Assembly (NCBI GenBank): GCA_963780175.1
Contig: CAWAAT010000007.1
Location: forward strand, 62,001-126,000
Direction: 5' to 3'
Source: Brooklawnia sp963780175
GTDB taxonomy: Bacteria > Actinomycetota > Actinomycetes > Propionibacteriales > Propionibacteriaceae
Length of the DNA stretch: 64,000 nucleotides
A program made the translations under genes and the position numbers. The number at the start of each line of letters is the position of its first letter. Within the stretch, counting starts at the first letter, position 1. This document shows, in pieces, positions 53,597-61,003 of the stretch. The notes below the pieces were generated by a model. The model had not been told where the DNA came from. It was given only the letters and a program-made list of their open reading frames with translations, and made no database searches.

Positions 53597-53623
53597 ATGG
53601 CTCGCCAACAAGGACAACCGTGA
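53597..53623 (+). CDS. Eight-codon leader frame (MARQQGQP) overlapping the coaA start
   Basis: ATG 53597 opens M-A-R-Q-Q-G-Q-P and stops with TGA at 53621-53623. The stop overlaps the coaA GTG (53620-53622) as GTGA. The AAGGA that serves coaA lies inside this frame at 53610-53614. Predicted leaderless translation of the leader followed by coupled initiation at coaA is inference; the peptide has no known homologue that I recognise. Confidence 0.4.
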   Translation: MARQQGQP

Positions 53624-54552
53624 CCAGCCCTTGGGTGGACCTGCCGCGGGCAGCCTGGTCGGAGCTGGCACGGGACAACGGCGTAAAGCTGGACAGCCAG
53701 ACCATCCTGAGGCTACGCGGTCTGCAAGACCCGACAGACGCGCTTGATGTGGCGGAGGTCTACCTCCCGCTGGCCCAATTGCTGAATCTCTACCGCATCA
53801 GCCACGACCAGTTGTACTCCGACTCCTACAGCTTCCTGAAGATCAACGCCGCTCGGACACCCTTCGTAATCGGGGTGGCCGGATCGGTGGCCGTGGGCAA
53901 GTCGACCTCGGCCCGACTGCTGCGCGAACTCCTGGCCCGCTCGGAGGGCAACCCCAAGGTCACGCTGGTCACCACCGACGGTTTCCTGCTGCCCAATGCA
54001 GTGCTCGAGGAACGCGGCATTCTCGACAGGAAGGGTTTCCCCGAGAGCTACGACCGACGCGCCCTCCTGGATTTCGTCATCAAGGTCAAGTCGGGTGCTC
54101 CATTGGTGAGCGCCCCAGTGTACTCGCATGTGATTTACGACATCGTGGCGACCGAGACGATCCGCGTCGAACGTCCCGACATCCTGATCCTGGAGGGGTT
54201 GAATGTGTTGCAGCCGGCTCTGCCCGGACGCGGTGACGCGCACGCCTTGGCGGTCAGCGACTTCTTCGATTTCTCGGTGTATGTGGATGCCGACGCCAAT
54301 GACATCCGGGACTGGTACGTCGCCCGGTTCATGGCGCTGCGCGACACCGCCTTTCAGGACCCGAACAGCTTCTTCCGCAGTTACGCGAAGATGACCGACC
54401 AGCAGGCCCTGGCGAGGGCGCACACCTACTGGGACGAGATCAACGCCCCGAACCTGGTCAACAACATCGAACCCACCAGGGATCGTGCGACCGCGATCCT
54501 GCGCAAGGGGTCGGACCACGTCGTCTCGAGTGTGAAGATCAGGAAGATCTAG
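53620..54552 (+). CDS. coaA: Type I pantothenate kinase
   Basis: CoaA phosphorylates pantothenate, the first and regulated step of CoA synthesis. The 310 residues have the P-loop GVAGSVAVGKSTSARLL, TTDGFLLPNAVLEERG, KGFPESYDRRALLDFV and LEGLNVLQPALPG; YVDADANDIRDWYVARFM is a family motif. GTG 53620 has AAGGA five bases upstream and gives the usual N-terminus (VTSPWVDLPRAAW). An in-frame ATG at 53545 lies inside glmS and is not used. Confidence 0.95.
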   Translation: MTSPWVDLPRAAWSELARDNGVKLDSQTILRLRGLQDPTDALDVAEVYLPLAQLLNLYRISHDQLYSDSYSFLKINAARTPFVIGVAGSVAVGKSTSARLLRELLARSEGNPKVTLVTTDGFLLPNAVLEERGILDRKGFPESYDRRALLDFVIKVKSGAPLVSAPVYSHVIYDIVATETIRVERPDILILEGLNVLQPALPGRGDAHALAVSDFFDFSVYVDADANDIRDWYVARFMALRDTAFQDPNSFFRSYAKMTDQQALARAHTYWDEINAPNLVNNIEPTRDRATAILRKGSDHVVSSVKIRKI

Positions 54553-54594
54553 TCCAGCCGAAACCCCTGCCGGGCGCGACTCGGCCCCCAACGG

Positions 54595-54632
54595 CCGACA
54601 GCCGCCCACCCCGAGGGATGACCGGCTGTCGG
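54595..54632. terminator. Bidirectional hairpin between coaA and rpsI
   Basis: CCGACAGCCG (54595-54604) pairs perfectly with CGGCTGTCGG (54623-54632). It lies between convergent genes. Confidence 0.7.
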
Positions 54633-54648
54633 GCTCTGTCGATGGTGA

Positions 54649-55173
54649 TCAGCGCTTCGAGTACTGCGGCGCCTTGCGGGCCTTCTTGAGTCCGGCCTTC
54701 TTGCGCTCCTTGACGCGGGAGTCGCGCGTCAACAGACCGGCCTTCTTCAGGGCGGGTCGGCTGGCCTCGGTGTCGATGGCGTTGAGTGCGCGGGCGATGC
54801 CCAGACGCAGTGCACCGGACTGTCCAGTCACGCCGCCACCCCCGATGCGGGCGATGATGTCGTAAGAGCCAACCACTGCGGCGGTGACCAGCGGCTCGTT
54901 GATCGATTGCTGGTGCACCTTGTTGGGGAAGTAGGCCTCCAGGGTCTGTCCGTTGATCGACCACTGTCCGTTGCCCGGCACCAGCCGGACTCGGGCGATG
55001 GCCTGCTTGCGGCGTCCCGTGCCGTAGCCGGGCGCGACGACTGCCGGACGGGCGGACGATGCAGCCTGGCCGGCCGACGAGGAGTCAGCGCGGTAGGCGA
55101 TCTCGCGGTTCTCCTCGTCGATGAACGGGGTTGTCTCGGTGGCTTCGATGTCTTCGGTCTGTGTCTCGGACAC
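54649..55173 (-). CDS. rpsI: 30S ribosomal protein S9
   Basis: S9 binds 16S rRNA in the head of the small subunit, and its C-terminal tail reaches the P-site tRNA. The 174 residues comprise an acidic, Ser/Ala-rich extension of about 45 residues, then the core GTGRRKQAIARVRLVPGNGQ, GGGVTGQSGALRLGIARAL, and the basic end KKARKAPQYSKR. GTG 55173 has AAGGA seven bases upstream and matches actinobacterial S9 starts. GTG 55203 overlapping the rplM stop would add ten residues. Confidence 0.95.
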   Translation of the reverse strand: MSETQTEDIEATETTPFIDEENREIAYRADSSSAGQAASSARPAVVAPGYGTGRRKQAIARVRLVPGNGQWSINGQTLEAYFPNKVHQQSINEPLVTAAVVGSYDIIARIGGGGVTGQSGALRLGIARALNAIDTEASRPALKKAGLLTRDSRVKERKKAGLKKARKAPQYSKR

Positions 55174-55199
55174 GGTCAAATCCTTGGGGTTCTGCGCGC

Positions 55200-55643
55200 T
55201 CACTGCGCGACCTGGGTGATCTCGTAGGGCTGCGGACGCTGCGCGGCATGCGGGTGCTCGGGGCCGGCGTAGACCTTGAGCTTGCCCATCTGGGCCCGAC
55301 TCAGCCGGTTCTTGGGCATCATGCCCCAGACAGCCTTCTCGACCAGCGCGCGTGGGTCGCCATCGCGCAGTTCGCCGGCGGTGCGGCTGCGCAGGCCACC
55401 TGGACGACCCGACACTGTGTAACGCAGCGACTCGGTGGCCTTCTTACCCGTCAGAGCAACCTTCGAGGCGTTCACCACGATGACGAAGTCGCCGCCGTCG
55501 AAGTGCGGGGCGAACGTGGGCTTGTTCTTGCCGCGCAGCAGCGTGGCCACGTGGGTGGCAAGGCGGCCGAGCACGACGTCAGTGGCATCGATCACGAGCC
55601 AATTCCTGGTGACCTCACCAGGCTTCGGGCTATAGGTAGTCAC
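55200..55643 (-). CDS. rplM: 50S ribosomal protein L13
   Basis: L13 is an early-assembly protein of the large subunit. The 147 residues contain NWLVIDATDVVLGRLATHVA, LLRGKNKPTFAPHFDGGDFV, the signature VWGMMPKNRLSRAQMGKLKV and YAGPEHPHAAQRPQ. The start is GTG with GGAAGA upstream. It is followed by rpsI, the conserved bacterial pair. The 232 bases between rplM and the divergent EF-G2 gene hold its promoter; I see no other feature in them. Confidence 0.97.
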   Translation of the reverse strand: MTTYSPKPGEVTRNWLVIDATDVVLGRLATHVATLLRGKNKPTFAPHFDGGDFVIVVNASKVALTGKKATESLRYTVSGRPGGLRSRTAGELRDGDPRALVEKAVWGMMPKNRLSRAQMGKLKVYAGPEHPHAAQRPQPYEITQVAQ

Positions 55644-55875
55644 GGTTGTCCGTCTTCCAAGTTAGACTGGGGAACACGCAACTTACGCCACGTGAACACG
55701 CTAGAAACGGCGTCCCCATTCTTCCTGGGACCCGAAGCAACTTCACTCCGCGCGGGGACGACCGTTGCTCATCATAACGGTCTCCTCTGAAATGGTCAAG
55801 ACGGCGTCGGACGCAAACCAGCACCAGATGGCCGGAATCCTTGCGGCGGACGGATCCTGCGGGCAATGTTGGTGC

Positions 55876-57969
55876 ATGAGTTCAAAGACGAGCGCACAAG
55901 CACCCAGGGTGACCACTCCGGCAGACCTACGCAACGTGGTCCTGGTCGGATCGGCTGGTTCGGGCAAGACCACGTTGTTCGAGAACCTGATCAAGACCCG
56001 CATCGCGGGATATCGCGGCGAGAAGGACGACCCCGAACGTCTGGCCGCGTTGACGCTGGCTACCATCACCCATGGTCCGACGGTGATCAACCTGCTTGAC
56101 GCACCCGGCAACCCCGAGTACCTCGGCGAGCTCCGGGCCGGCCTGCGGGCAGCCGACGCCGCGTTGTTCGTGGTGAGCGCGGCCGACGGCATCGACACCA
56201 CCACGCAGATCCTGTGGTCCGAATGCGCGAGCGTGGGCATGCCGCGAGCCATCGTGGTGACCAAGCTTGACACCGAGCGTGCGAGCTTCGAGCAGACCGT
56301 CCAGCAGTGTCAGGAACTCTTCGGCGCAGGCGTTCACCCCGCCTATCTGCCCTTCGTCGGCGAGGACGACCAGATCATCGGCAACCTGTCATTGCTGAGC
56401 CGCAAGGTGCACGACTACTCCACCGGACAGCGCAGCTGGCGCAACGCCTCCGACTCCGAACTGGCTGCCATCGAGGACTTCCGCACCGAGTACGTCGAGT
56501 CGATCATCACCGAGTCCGAGGACGACGAACTGCTGGAGCGCTATTTCGAGGGCGACGAACTGGCCATCGACGAGGTGGTCGGCGACCTGATGAAGGCCCT
56601 CTACCTGGGCCGTTTCCACCCGGTGATCCCGGTGACCACCAACGGGGTGGGCATCGAGGAGCTCATCGGCGTCATCGACCGCGGCTTCCCGACACCGCTA
56701 CGGTGGAAGGCCCCCGTGGTCACGACCCTGGCCGGCGAGCCCGTGGAGCCCGGCGACGTTGACGCCTCGGCGCCCTTGTTGGCCGAGGTCATCAGGACGA
56801 CGTCTGATCCGTACGCGGGCCGATTGTCGATGGTGCGCGTCTTCAACGGAACGCTGCGACCCGATTCCGCCGTCCACGTCGCTGGCCACCGTGAGCGACT
56901 CACGGGCCTTGCTAACAGTCACCACCCGGACCATGACGATGAGGAGCGGGTGGGTCTGCTGACCGCCCCGCTCGGGATGGAGCTGCATCCCAAGGAAATG
57001 GCCATCGCGGGTGAGATCGTCATGGTCGCCAAACTCGCCACCGCAGAGACGGGCGACACCCTGTGCGACCCCGCCCGGGTCCGCGTCATCGAGCCGTGGC
57101 TGCTACCGGATCCGCTGCTTCCGGTGGCCATCCGGGCAGCGAGCCGCAATGACGAGGACAAGTTGGCCGGGGCCTTGCAGCGGTTGGTGGTGGAGGACTC
57201 CACCATCCGGTTGGAGCGCGCGCAAGGCACCGACCAGCTGCTGTTGTGGACGATGGGCCAGGCCCACCAGGACCTGGTGATGAGTCGCCTGCGGGACCGC
57301 TATGGGGTGAACATCGCCTCGGACGTGATCCGCACTGCCCTGCGCGAGACCTTCATCGCACCCGCCACCGCCCACGGTCGCCACGTCAAGCAGTCCGGTG
57401 GGCACGGCCAGTACGCGGTGTGCGACATCCGGGTGGAGCCCAACGAGCGGGGCGCGGGATTCGAGTTCATCGATCAGGTCGTCGGTGGCGCGGTCCCCCG
57501 TCAGTTCATCCCATCGGTCGAGAAGGGCGTCCGCGCTCAGATGGAGAAGGGCACCCTCACGGGTCACCCGGTTGTCGACATCAAGGTCACGCTCTACGAC
57601 GGCAAGGCCCATTCCGTCGACTCGTCCGACATGGCATTCCAGTCCGCGGGCGCCTTGGCGCTCAAGGAGGCTGCCACCCCCTCGACGATCGCCCTGCTCG
57701 AGCCCATGGATCAGGTCACCGTGACTGTCAACGACGAGTACCTGGGTGCCGTGATGACCGACCTCGGCAACCGTCGTGGCCAGGTGCTTGGCACCGACTC
57801 GGCCGGTTCTGGACAATCCAGCGTCCGGGCGTTGGTGCCGCAGAGCGAATTGAGCCGCTACGCCATCGACCTGCGCGGTCTGGCCCGGGGCACCGGCAGT
57901 TTCAAGCGGGCCTTCTACGGCTACGACCTGATGCCGGCCAACATCGCCCAGGAGTACATGAAGAAGTGA
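55876..57969 (+). CDS. EF-G2-like translational GTPase (elongation factor G paralogue)
   Basis: The 697 residues follow EF-G domains I-V: G1 VLVGSAGSGKTTLFENLI, G3 LLDAPGNPEYLGEL, and a G4 of TKLD in place of the canonical NKxD. Domain II follows, and domain IV with GRHVKQSGGHGQYAVCDIRV; the end is YDLMPANIAQEYMKK. It resembles the actinobacterial EF-G2 (FusA2) group, whose function is not settled and which does not replace EF-G. ATG 55876 is chosen because upstream codons show no similarity. No str-operon genes are nearby. Confidence 0.9.
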   Translation: MSSKTSAQAPRVTTPADLRNVVLVGSAGSGKTTLFENLIKTRIAGYRGEKDDPERLAALTLATITHGPTVINLLDAPGNPEYLGELRAGLRAADAALFVVSAADGIDTTTQILWSECASVGMPRAIVVTKLDTERASFEQTVQQCQELFGAGVHPAYLPFVGEDDQIIGNLSLLSRKVHDYSTGQRSWRNASDSELAAIEDFRTEYVESIITESEDDELLERYFEGDELAIDEVVGDLMKALYLGRFHPVIPVTTNGVGIEELIGVIDRGFPTPLRWKAPVVTTLAGEPVEPGDVDASAPLLAEVIRTTSDPYAGRLSMVRVFNGTLRPDSAVHVAGHRERLTGLANSHHPDHDDEERVGLLTAPLGMELHPKEMAIAGEIVMVAKLATAETGDTLCDPARVRVIEPWLLPDPLLPVAIRAASRNDEDKLAGALQRLVVEDSTIRLERAQGTDQLLLWTMGQAHQDLVMSRLRDRYGVNIASDVIRTALRETFIAPATAHGRHVKQSGGHGQYAVCDIRVEPNERGAGFEFIDQVVGGAVPRQFIPSVEKGVRAQMEKGTLTGHPVVDIKVTLYDGKAHSVDSSDMAFQSAGALALKEAATPSTIALLEPMDQVTVTVNDEYLGAVMTDLGNRRGQVLGTDSAGSGQSSVRALVPQSELSRYAIDLRGLARGTGSFKRAFYGYDLMPANIAQEYMKK

Positions 57970-57976
57970 TCTGTCA

Positions 57977-58015
57977 CTCGCTGGTGGCGTGTCTCAACGG
58001 ATCGCCACCAGCGAG
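57977..58015. terminator. 13-bp bidirectional hairpin overlapping the yccF 3' end
   Basis: CTCGCTGGTGGCG (57977-57989) pairs exactly with CGCCACCAGCGAG (58003-58015) over a 13-base loop. The second arm is coding for the last residues of the YccF protein and the loop contains its stop codon. Confidence 0.75.
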
Positions 58016-58410
58016 CTCAGACCAGCCGCGCGGGGGTCGTCCACGTCAATGAGTTCCTTGCCGAACGGGAAGGCGGTCACCGGGATCATCATCAGGCTCA
58101 CCACTGCGTTGGCCAGGCCAACGACGGTGACCGCCTGCGTCAGCGCCGTGATGATGTGCAGGACGACCAGCAGCCAGCCGACGGTGACGAACCAGACGAC
58201 GTTCATCACGGTCGATCCCGGCCCCGATCGCGGATTGCGGACGACCAGGGTACCGAAGGGCCACAGGACGTAACGAGCCATCCTGAACGAGGCGATGCCC
58301 GCCGGGATGGTGACGATCAGCAGGCAGGCGATCACGCCTGCAATGAAGTAGCCGGCTGCCAGCCAGATGCCGCCGAGCAGGAGCCACAGGACGTTGAGTA
58401 GTGCGCGCAT
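57994..58410 (-). CDS. YccF-domain membrane protein
   Basis: The 138 residues contain two copies of the YccF pattern (NVLWLLLGGIWLAAGYFIAG; NVVWFVTVGWLLVVLHII), each a membrane hairpin followed by a basic loop with ITIPAG-like or PVTAFPFGKE sequences. Function unknown; members are inner-membrane proteins. ATG 58410 follows CAGAAT by six bases, opposite the trmB promoter. The 3' end doubles as a terminator arm. Confidence 0.85.
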   Translation of the reverse strand: MRALLNVLWLLLGGIWLAAGYFIAGVIACLLIVTIPAGIASFRMARYVLWPFGTLVVRNPRSGPGSTVMNVVWFVTVGWLLVVLHIITALTQAVTVVGLANAVVSLMMIPVTAFPFGKELIDVDDPRAAGLSSLVAIR

Positions 58411-58416
58411 CGGGCC

Positions 58417-58439
58417 ATTCTGCCATCGGCCAGTAGTCT
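58417..58439. promoter_or_regulatory. Back-to-back -10 boxes between yccF and trmB
   Basis: CAGAAT on the minus strand (58417-58422) lies six bases from the yccF ATG; TAGTCT on the plus strand (58434-58439) lies seven bases before the trmB ATG. They are separated by 11 bases. Confidence 0.4.
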
Positions 58440-58446
58440 GTCCTGC

Positions 58447-59202
58447 ATGCCGGAAGCGCCATTGAGGGAGAGGTCAGGGGCCAGCCCGGGGGTGGTGTCC
58501 TTCGTGAGACGCAGTTCCCGGATGAACCCCTCGCAGCGTCAGGCCCTGGAACTGCTCGCCGATCGCTACGTCGTGGACGTGCCGACCGGTGAGCTCAGCA
58601 CATCGATCGCCGCGGGGGCCAGCATCGACTGGCACGGCACGTTCGGACGTCCGGTGGGCCCTGGCGCGTCCGAACTCATGGTCGAGGTCGGCTCCGGCAC
58701 CGGGGACGCCCTGGTGGCCAGCGCTCGGGCAAACCCGGACGCGAGTCTCATCGCGTTCGAGGTCTACGAGGCTGCGGTGGCCTCCACGTTGGCCAAGCTG
58801 AGTGCTGCGGGTCTGCACAACGTCCGGCTGCTGATGCTCGACGCCGTCCAGGGCCTGAGCCAGCTCATCGAACCGGGCATGGTGAGTGAGCTGGCCACCT
58901 ACTTCCCCGATCCGTGGCCGAAAAAGCGACACCACAAGCGCCGCCTGGTGAGTCGCTCGTTTGCCGAACTGGCGGCCAGCCGCCTGACCCCGGGCGGCCG
59001 ATGGCTGCTGGCCACCGACTGGCCCGACTACGCCCAGCAGATGCGTCACGTGCTGGACGCCACTCCCGGGCTGGTGAACGAGTACCGGGACTCAGGGGGA
59101 TGGGCACCACGTCCGGCGAGCCGGCCGATCACCAAATTCGAGGCCCGGGGAATTGCCGACGGACGTCCGGTCACCGACCTGGCCTATCGGAGAGCGCCAT
59201 GA
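58447..59202 (+). CDS. trmB: tRNA (guanine-N7-)-methyltransferase
   Basis: TrmB makes m7G46 in tRNA. The 251 residues have the SAM loop LMVEVGSGTGDALVASA, IAFEVYEAAVAS as motif II, and the catalytic ATYFPDPWPKKRHHKRRLV. The C-terminal ITKFEARGIADGRPVTDL is diagnostic. ATG 58447 is used, although an internal start at MNPSQRQALE would also give a complete domain. The stop overlaps truA as ATGA. Confidence 0.95.
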   Translation: MPEAPLRERSGASPGVVSFVRRSSRMNPSQRQALELLADRYVVDVPTGELSTSIAAGASIDWHGTFGRPVGPGASELMVEVGSGTGDALVASARANPDASLIAFEVYEAAVASTLAKLSAAGLHNVRLLMLDAVQGLSQLIEPGMVSELATYFPDPWPKKRHHKRRLVSRSFAELAASRLTPGGRWLLATDWPDYAQQMRHVLDATPGLVNEYRDSGGWAPRPASRPITKFEARGIADGRPVTDLAYRRAP

Positions 59203-60032
59203 GCGATCTGGAACGCTGGCGACTGGACCTGTCGTACGACGGCACGGATTTCCACGGCTGGGCGACCCAACACGGGCTGCGGACGGTGCAGGGTGAGCTC
59301 GAGGGCTGGATCACCAAGGTGCTGCGCCTGTCGGAGCCTGCCGGCCTGACAGTGGCCGGGCGAACAGACGCCGGTGTACACGCTCGCGGTCAGGTCGCCC
59401 ACGTGGACGTCCCCGTCGGGCACGACCCCGACGACTTGGCCAGGCGCCTTGGCCGGGTGTTGCCTCAAGACGTCGTGGTTCGCCGCATCTGCCGCGCGCC
59501 CGACGACTTCGACGCCCGGTTCTCGGCGCTCTGGCGCCGCTACGTCTACCGCCTCTGGGACGCCGACTCCAACCCCGACCCGCTGCTGCGTCATCAAGTG
59601 ACCAGGGTGAACGATCGGCTCGATGTGGCAGCCATGCAGCAGTCCGGGAACCTGCTGGTGGGGCTGCGGGATTTCGCCCCGTTCTGCCGTCGAAGGGATG
59701 GTGCGACGACCATTCGGCACCTGAGCCACCTGCAGGTCGTCCGGCTCGATGACGCCTGCGCCACCATCGAGTGCACCGTCGAAGCCGATGCGTTCTGCCA
59801 CTCCATGGTGCGCTCGCTGATGGGCGCGCTGTGGGCGGTAGGTTCGGCGCGCCGCGACCTCGACTGGCTGGCCCGCGTCATGGCGCACCCCCAACGCCAC
59901 GGCGAGGTGCACGTCATGCGTCCGGAGGGCCTGTGCCTGGAGCAGGTCGGCTACCCACCCGATGCACAGCTGGCCGAACGGTCACGGGAGGCCAGATCAC
60001 GACGCGAATTGGACGGGACGAACCCGCAATGA
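59199..60032 (+). CDS. truA: tRNA pseudouridine(38-40) synthase TruA
   Basis: TruA forms pseudouridine at positions 38-40 of the anticodon arm. The 277 residues start with RLDLSYDGTDFHGWATQHGL, have the catalytic aspartate in AGRTDAGVHARGQ, RYVYRLWDAD and the late HSMVRSLMGALWAVG. Both ends overlap neighbours by four bases (ATGA), giving a trmB-truA-methyltransferase operon for RNA modification. Confidence 0.96.
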   Translation: MSDLERWRLDLSYDGTDFHGWATQHGLRTVQGELEGWITKVLRLSEPAGLTVAGRTDAGVHARGQVAHVDVPVGHDPDDLARRLGRVLPQDVVVRRICRAPDDFDARFSALWRRYVYRLWDADSNPDPLLRHQVTRVNDRLDVAAMQQSGNLLVGLRDFAPFCRRRDGATTIRHLSHLQVVRLDDACATIECTVEADAFCHSMVRSLMGALWAVGSARRDLDWLARVMAHPQRHGEVHVMRPEGLCLEQVGYPPDAQLAERSREARSRRELDGTNPQ

Positions 60033-60631
60033 GCCACTACTTCCAGACTCCCGAACTCGAGCAACCCCGACACGTCGTCCACGCCTCGATCTGGGGACGT
60101 GACTACGAGTTGATCTCGGCGCCCGGGGTTTTCAGCGCGCACCGGCTGGACATCGGAACCCAGGTGCTACTGCGGGCCACTGCAGCCCCACCGCAGGGCA
60201 CCCGCCGACTGCTCGACCTCGGCTGCGGGTTCGGGCCGATCGCCATCGCGCTGGCCACCCACTGCCCCGAGGCCCAGGTGGACGCGGTGGACGTCAACGA
60301 CCTCGCCCTGCGGCTGACCACCGAGAACGCCGAGCGTTTCGGCGTTTCCGAACGGCTGCGGATAGCCCGTCCCGAGGTCCTGCCGCCTGACGGTGATTAC
60401 GACGAGATCTGGTCGAACCCACCGATCAGGATCGGCAAGCAGGCCCTGCACGAGTTGCTGACGACGTGGCTGCCCAGATTGCGGCCCGGCGGACTGGCCT
60501 GGCTGGTGGTCGGGCGGAACCTGGGGGCTGACTCGCTGCAGGCGTGGCTGATCGAGCAGGGCTGGCCCACCGAACGGGTGGCCTCGGCGAAGGGATTCCG
60601 GGTCTTTCGCGTTGAGCGAACTCGCAGGTGA
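60029..60631 (+). CDS. RsmC-like class I methyltransferase
   Basis: The 200 residues are the C-terminal-type methyltransferase domain of the RsmC/RlmG group: GVFSAHRLDIGTQVLL, LLDLGCGFGPIAIALA and the catalytic SNPPIRIGK, an N-P-P-F/I-type motif for exocyclic amino methylation. Guanine-N2 of rRNA is the family substrate, but the single-domain form here has no assigned site. It is translationally coupled to truA. Confidence 0.87.
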   Translation: MSHYFQTPELEQPRHVVHASIWGRDYELISAPGVFSAHRLDIGTQVLLRATAAPPQGTRRLLDLGCGFGPIAIALATHCPEAQVDAVDVNDLALRLTTENAERFGVSERLRIARPEVLPPDGDYDEIWSNPPIRIGKQALHELLTTWLPRLRPGGLAWLVVGRNLGADSLQAWLIEQGWPTERVASAKGFRVFRVERTRR

Positions 60632-60711
60632 GCTGACTCGAATCCCGACACTGCGATGGCTGCGCATCTAGCGTGGAGCCAGGAAGTCCACCCAACCGAA
60701 GGAGAACCACC

Positions 60712-60894
60712 ATGGGTCTCGGCGACGACATCAAGAACAAGGCAGAAGAAGCCGTCGGCAAGGTGAAGGAAACCGTCGGCGACGCTGTTGACAACGAGAA
60801 ACTCGAGGCCGAGGGCAAGCTGGACCAGGCCAAGGCCAAGGCCAAGCAGGCTGGCGAGGACGTGAAGGACGCGGTCCGCGACCTGACAAGCTGA
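60712..60894 (+). CDS. CsbD family small stress protein
   Basis: This 60-residue, highly charged helical protein reads MGLGDDIKNKAEEAVGKVKE, ending DAVRDLTS, and matches CsbD-like general-stress proteins of unknown mechanism. ATG 60712 has AAGGAG seven bases upstream. A TAGCGT hexamer at 60669-60674 may be the -10 box. It is monocistronic, with a strong terminator 19 bases after the stop. Confidence 0.9.
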   Translation: MGLGDDIKNKAEEAVGKVKETVGDAVDNEKLEAEGKLDQAKAKAKQAGEDVKDAVRDLTS

Positions 60895-60913
60895 GCCTCT
60901 GAGGAATATTCTG

Positions 60914-60952
60914 GGGCCGGGTCTGGCTGTACCTGACAGCGAGACCCGGCCC
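60914..60952 (+). terminator. Terminator hairpin after csbD
   Basis: GGGCCGGGTCT (60914-60924) pairs exactly with AGACCCGGCCC (60942-60952). It also lies only 51 bases before the sodA start, which leaves little room for a separate sodA promoter. Confidence 0.75.
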
Positions 60953-61003
60953 TTCAGTTCGTCGGGACCCAGACCCTCACGGAAGAGAAAGCGGAGAGCG
61001 ACA

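Noticed and set aside
53559..53619. glmS ribozyme
   Set aside because: The glmS start is seven bases from its -10 box, leaving no 5' leader to hold a ribozyme.
55765..55875. Extended EF-G2 start adding 37 residues
   Set aside because: The residues (Cys, Gln, His-rich) have no family similarity and the composition is intergenic; ATG 55876 precedes the conserved G1 region by a normal distance.
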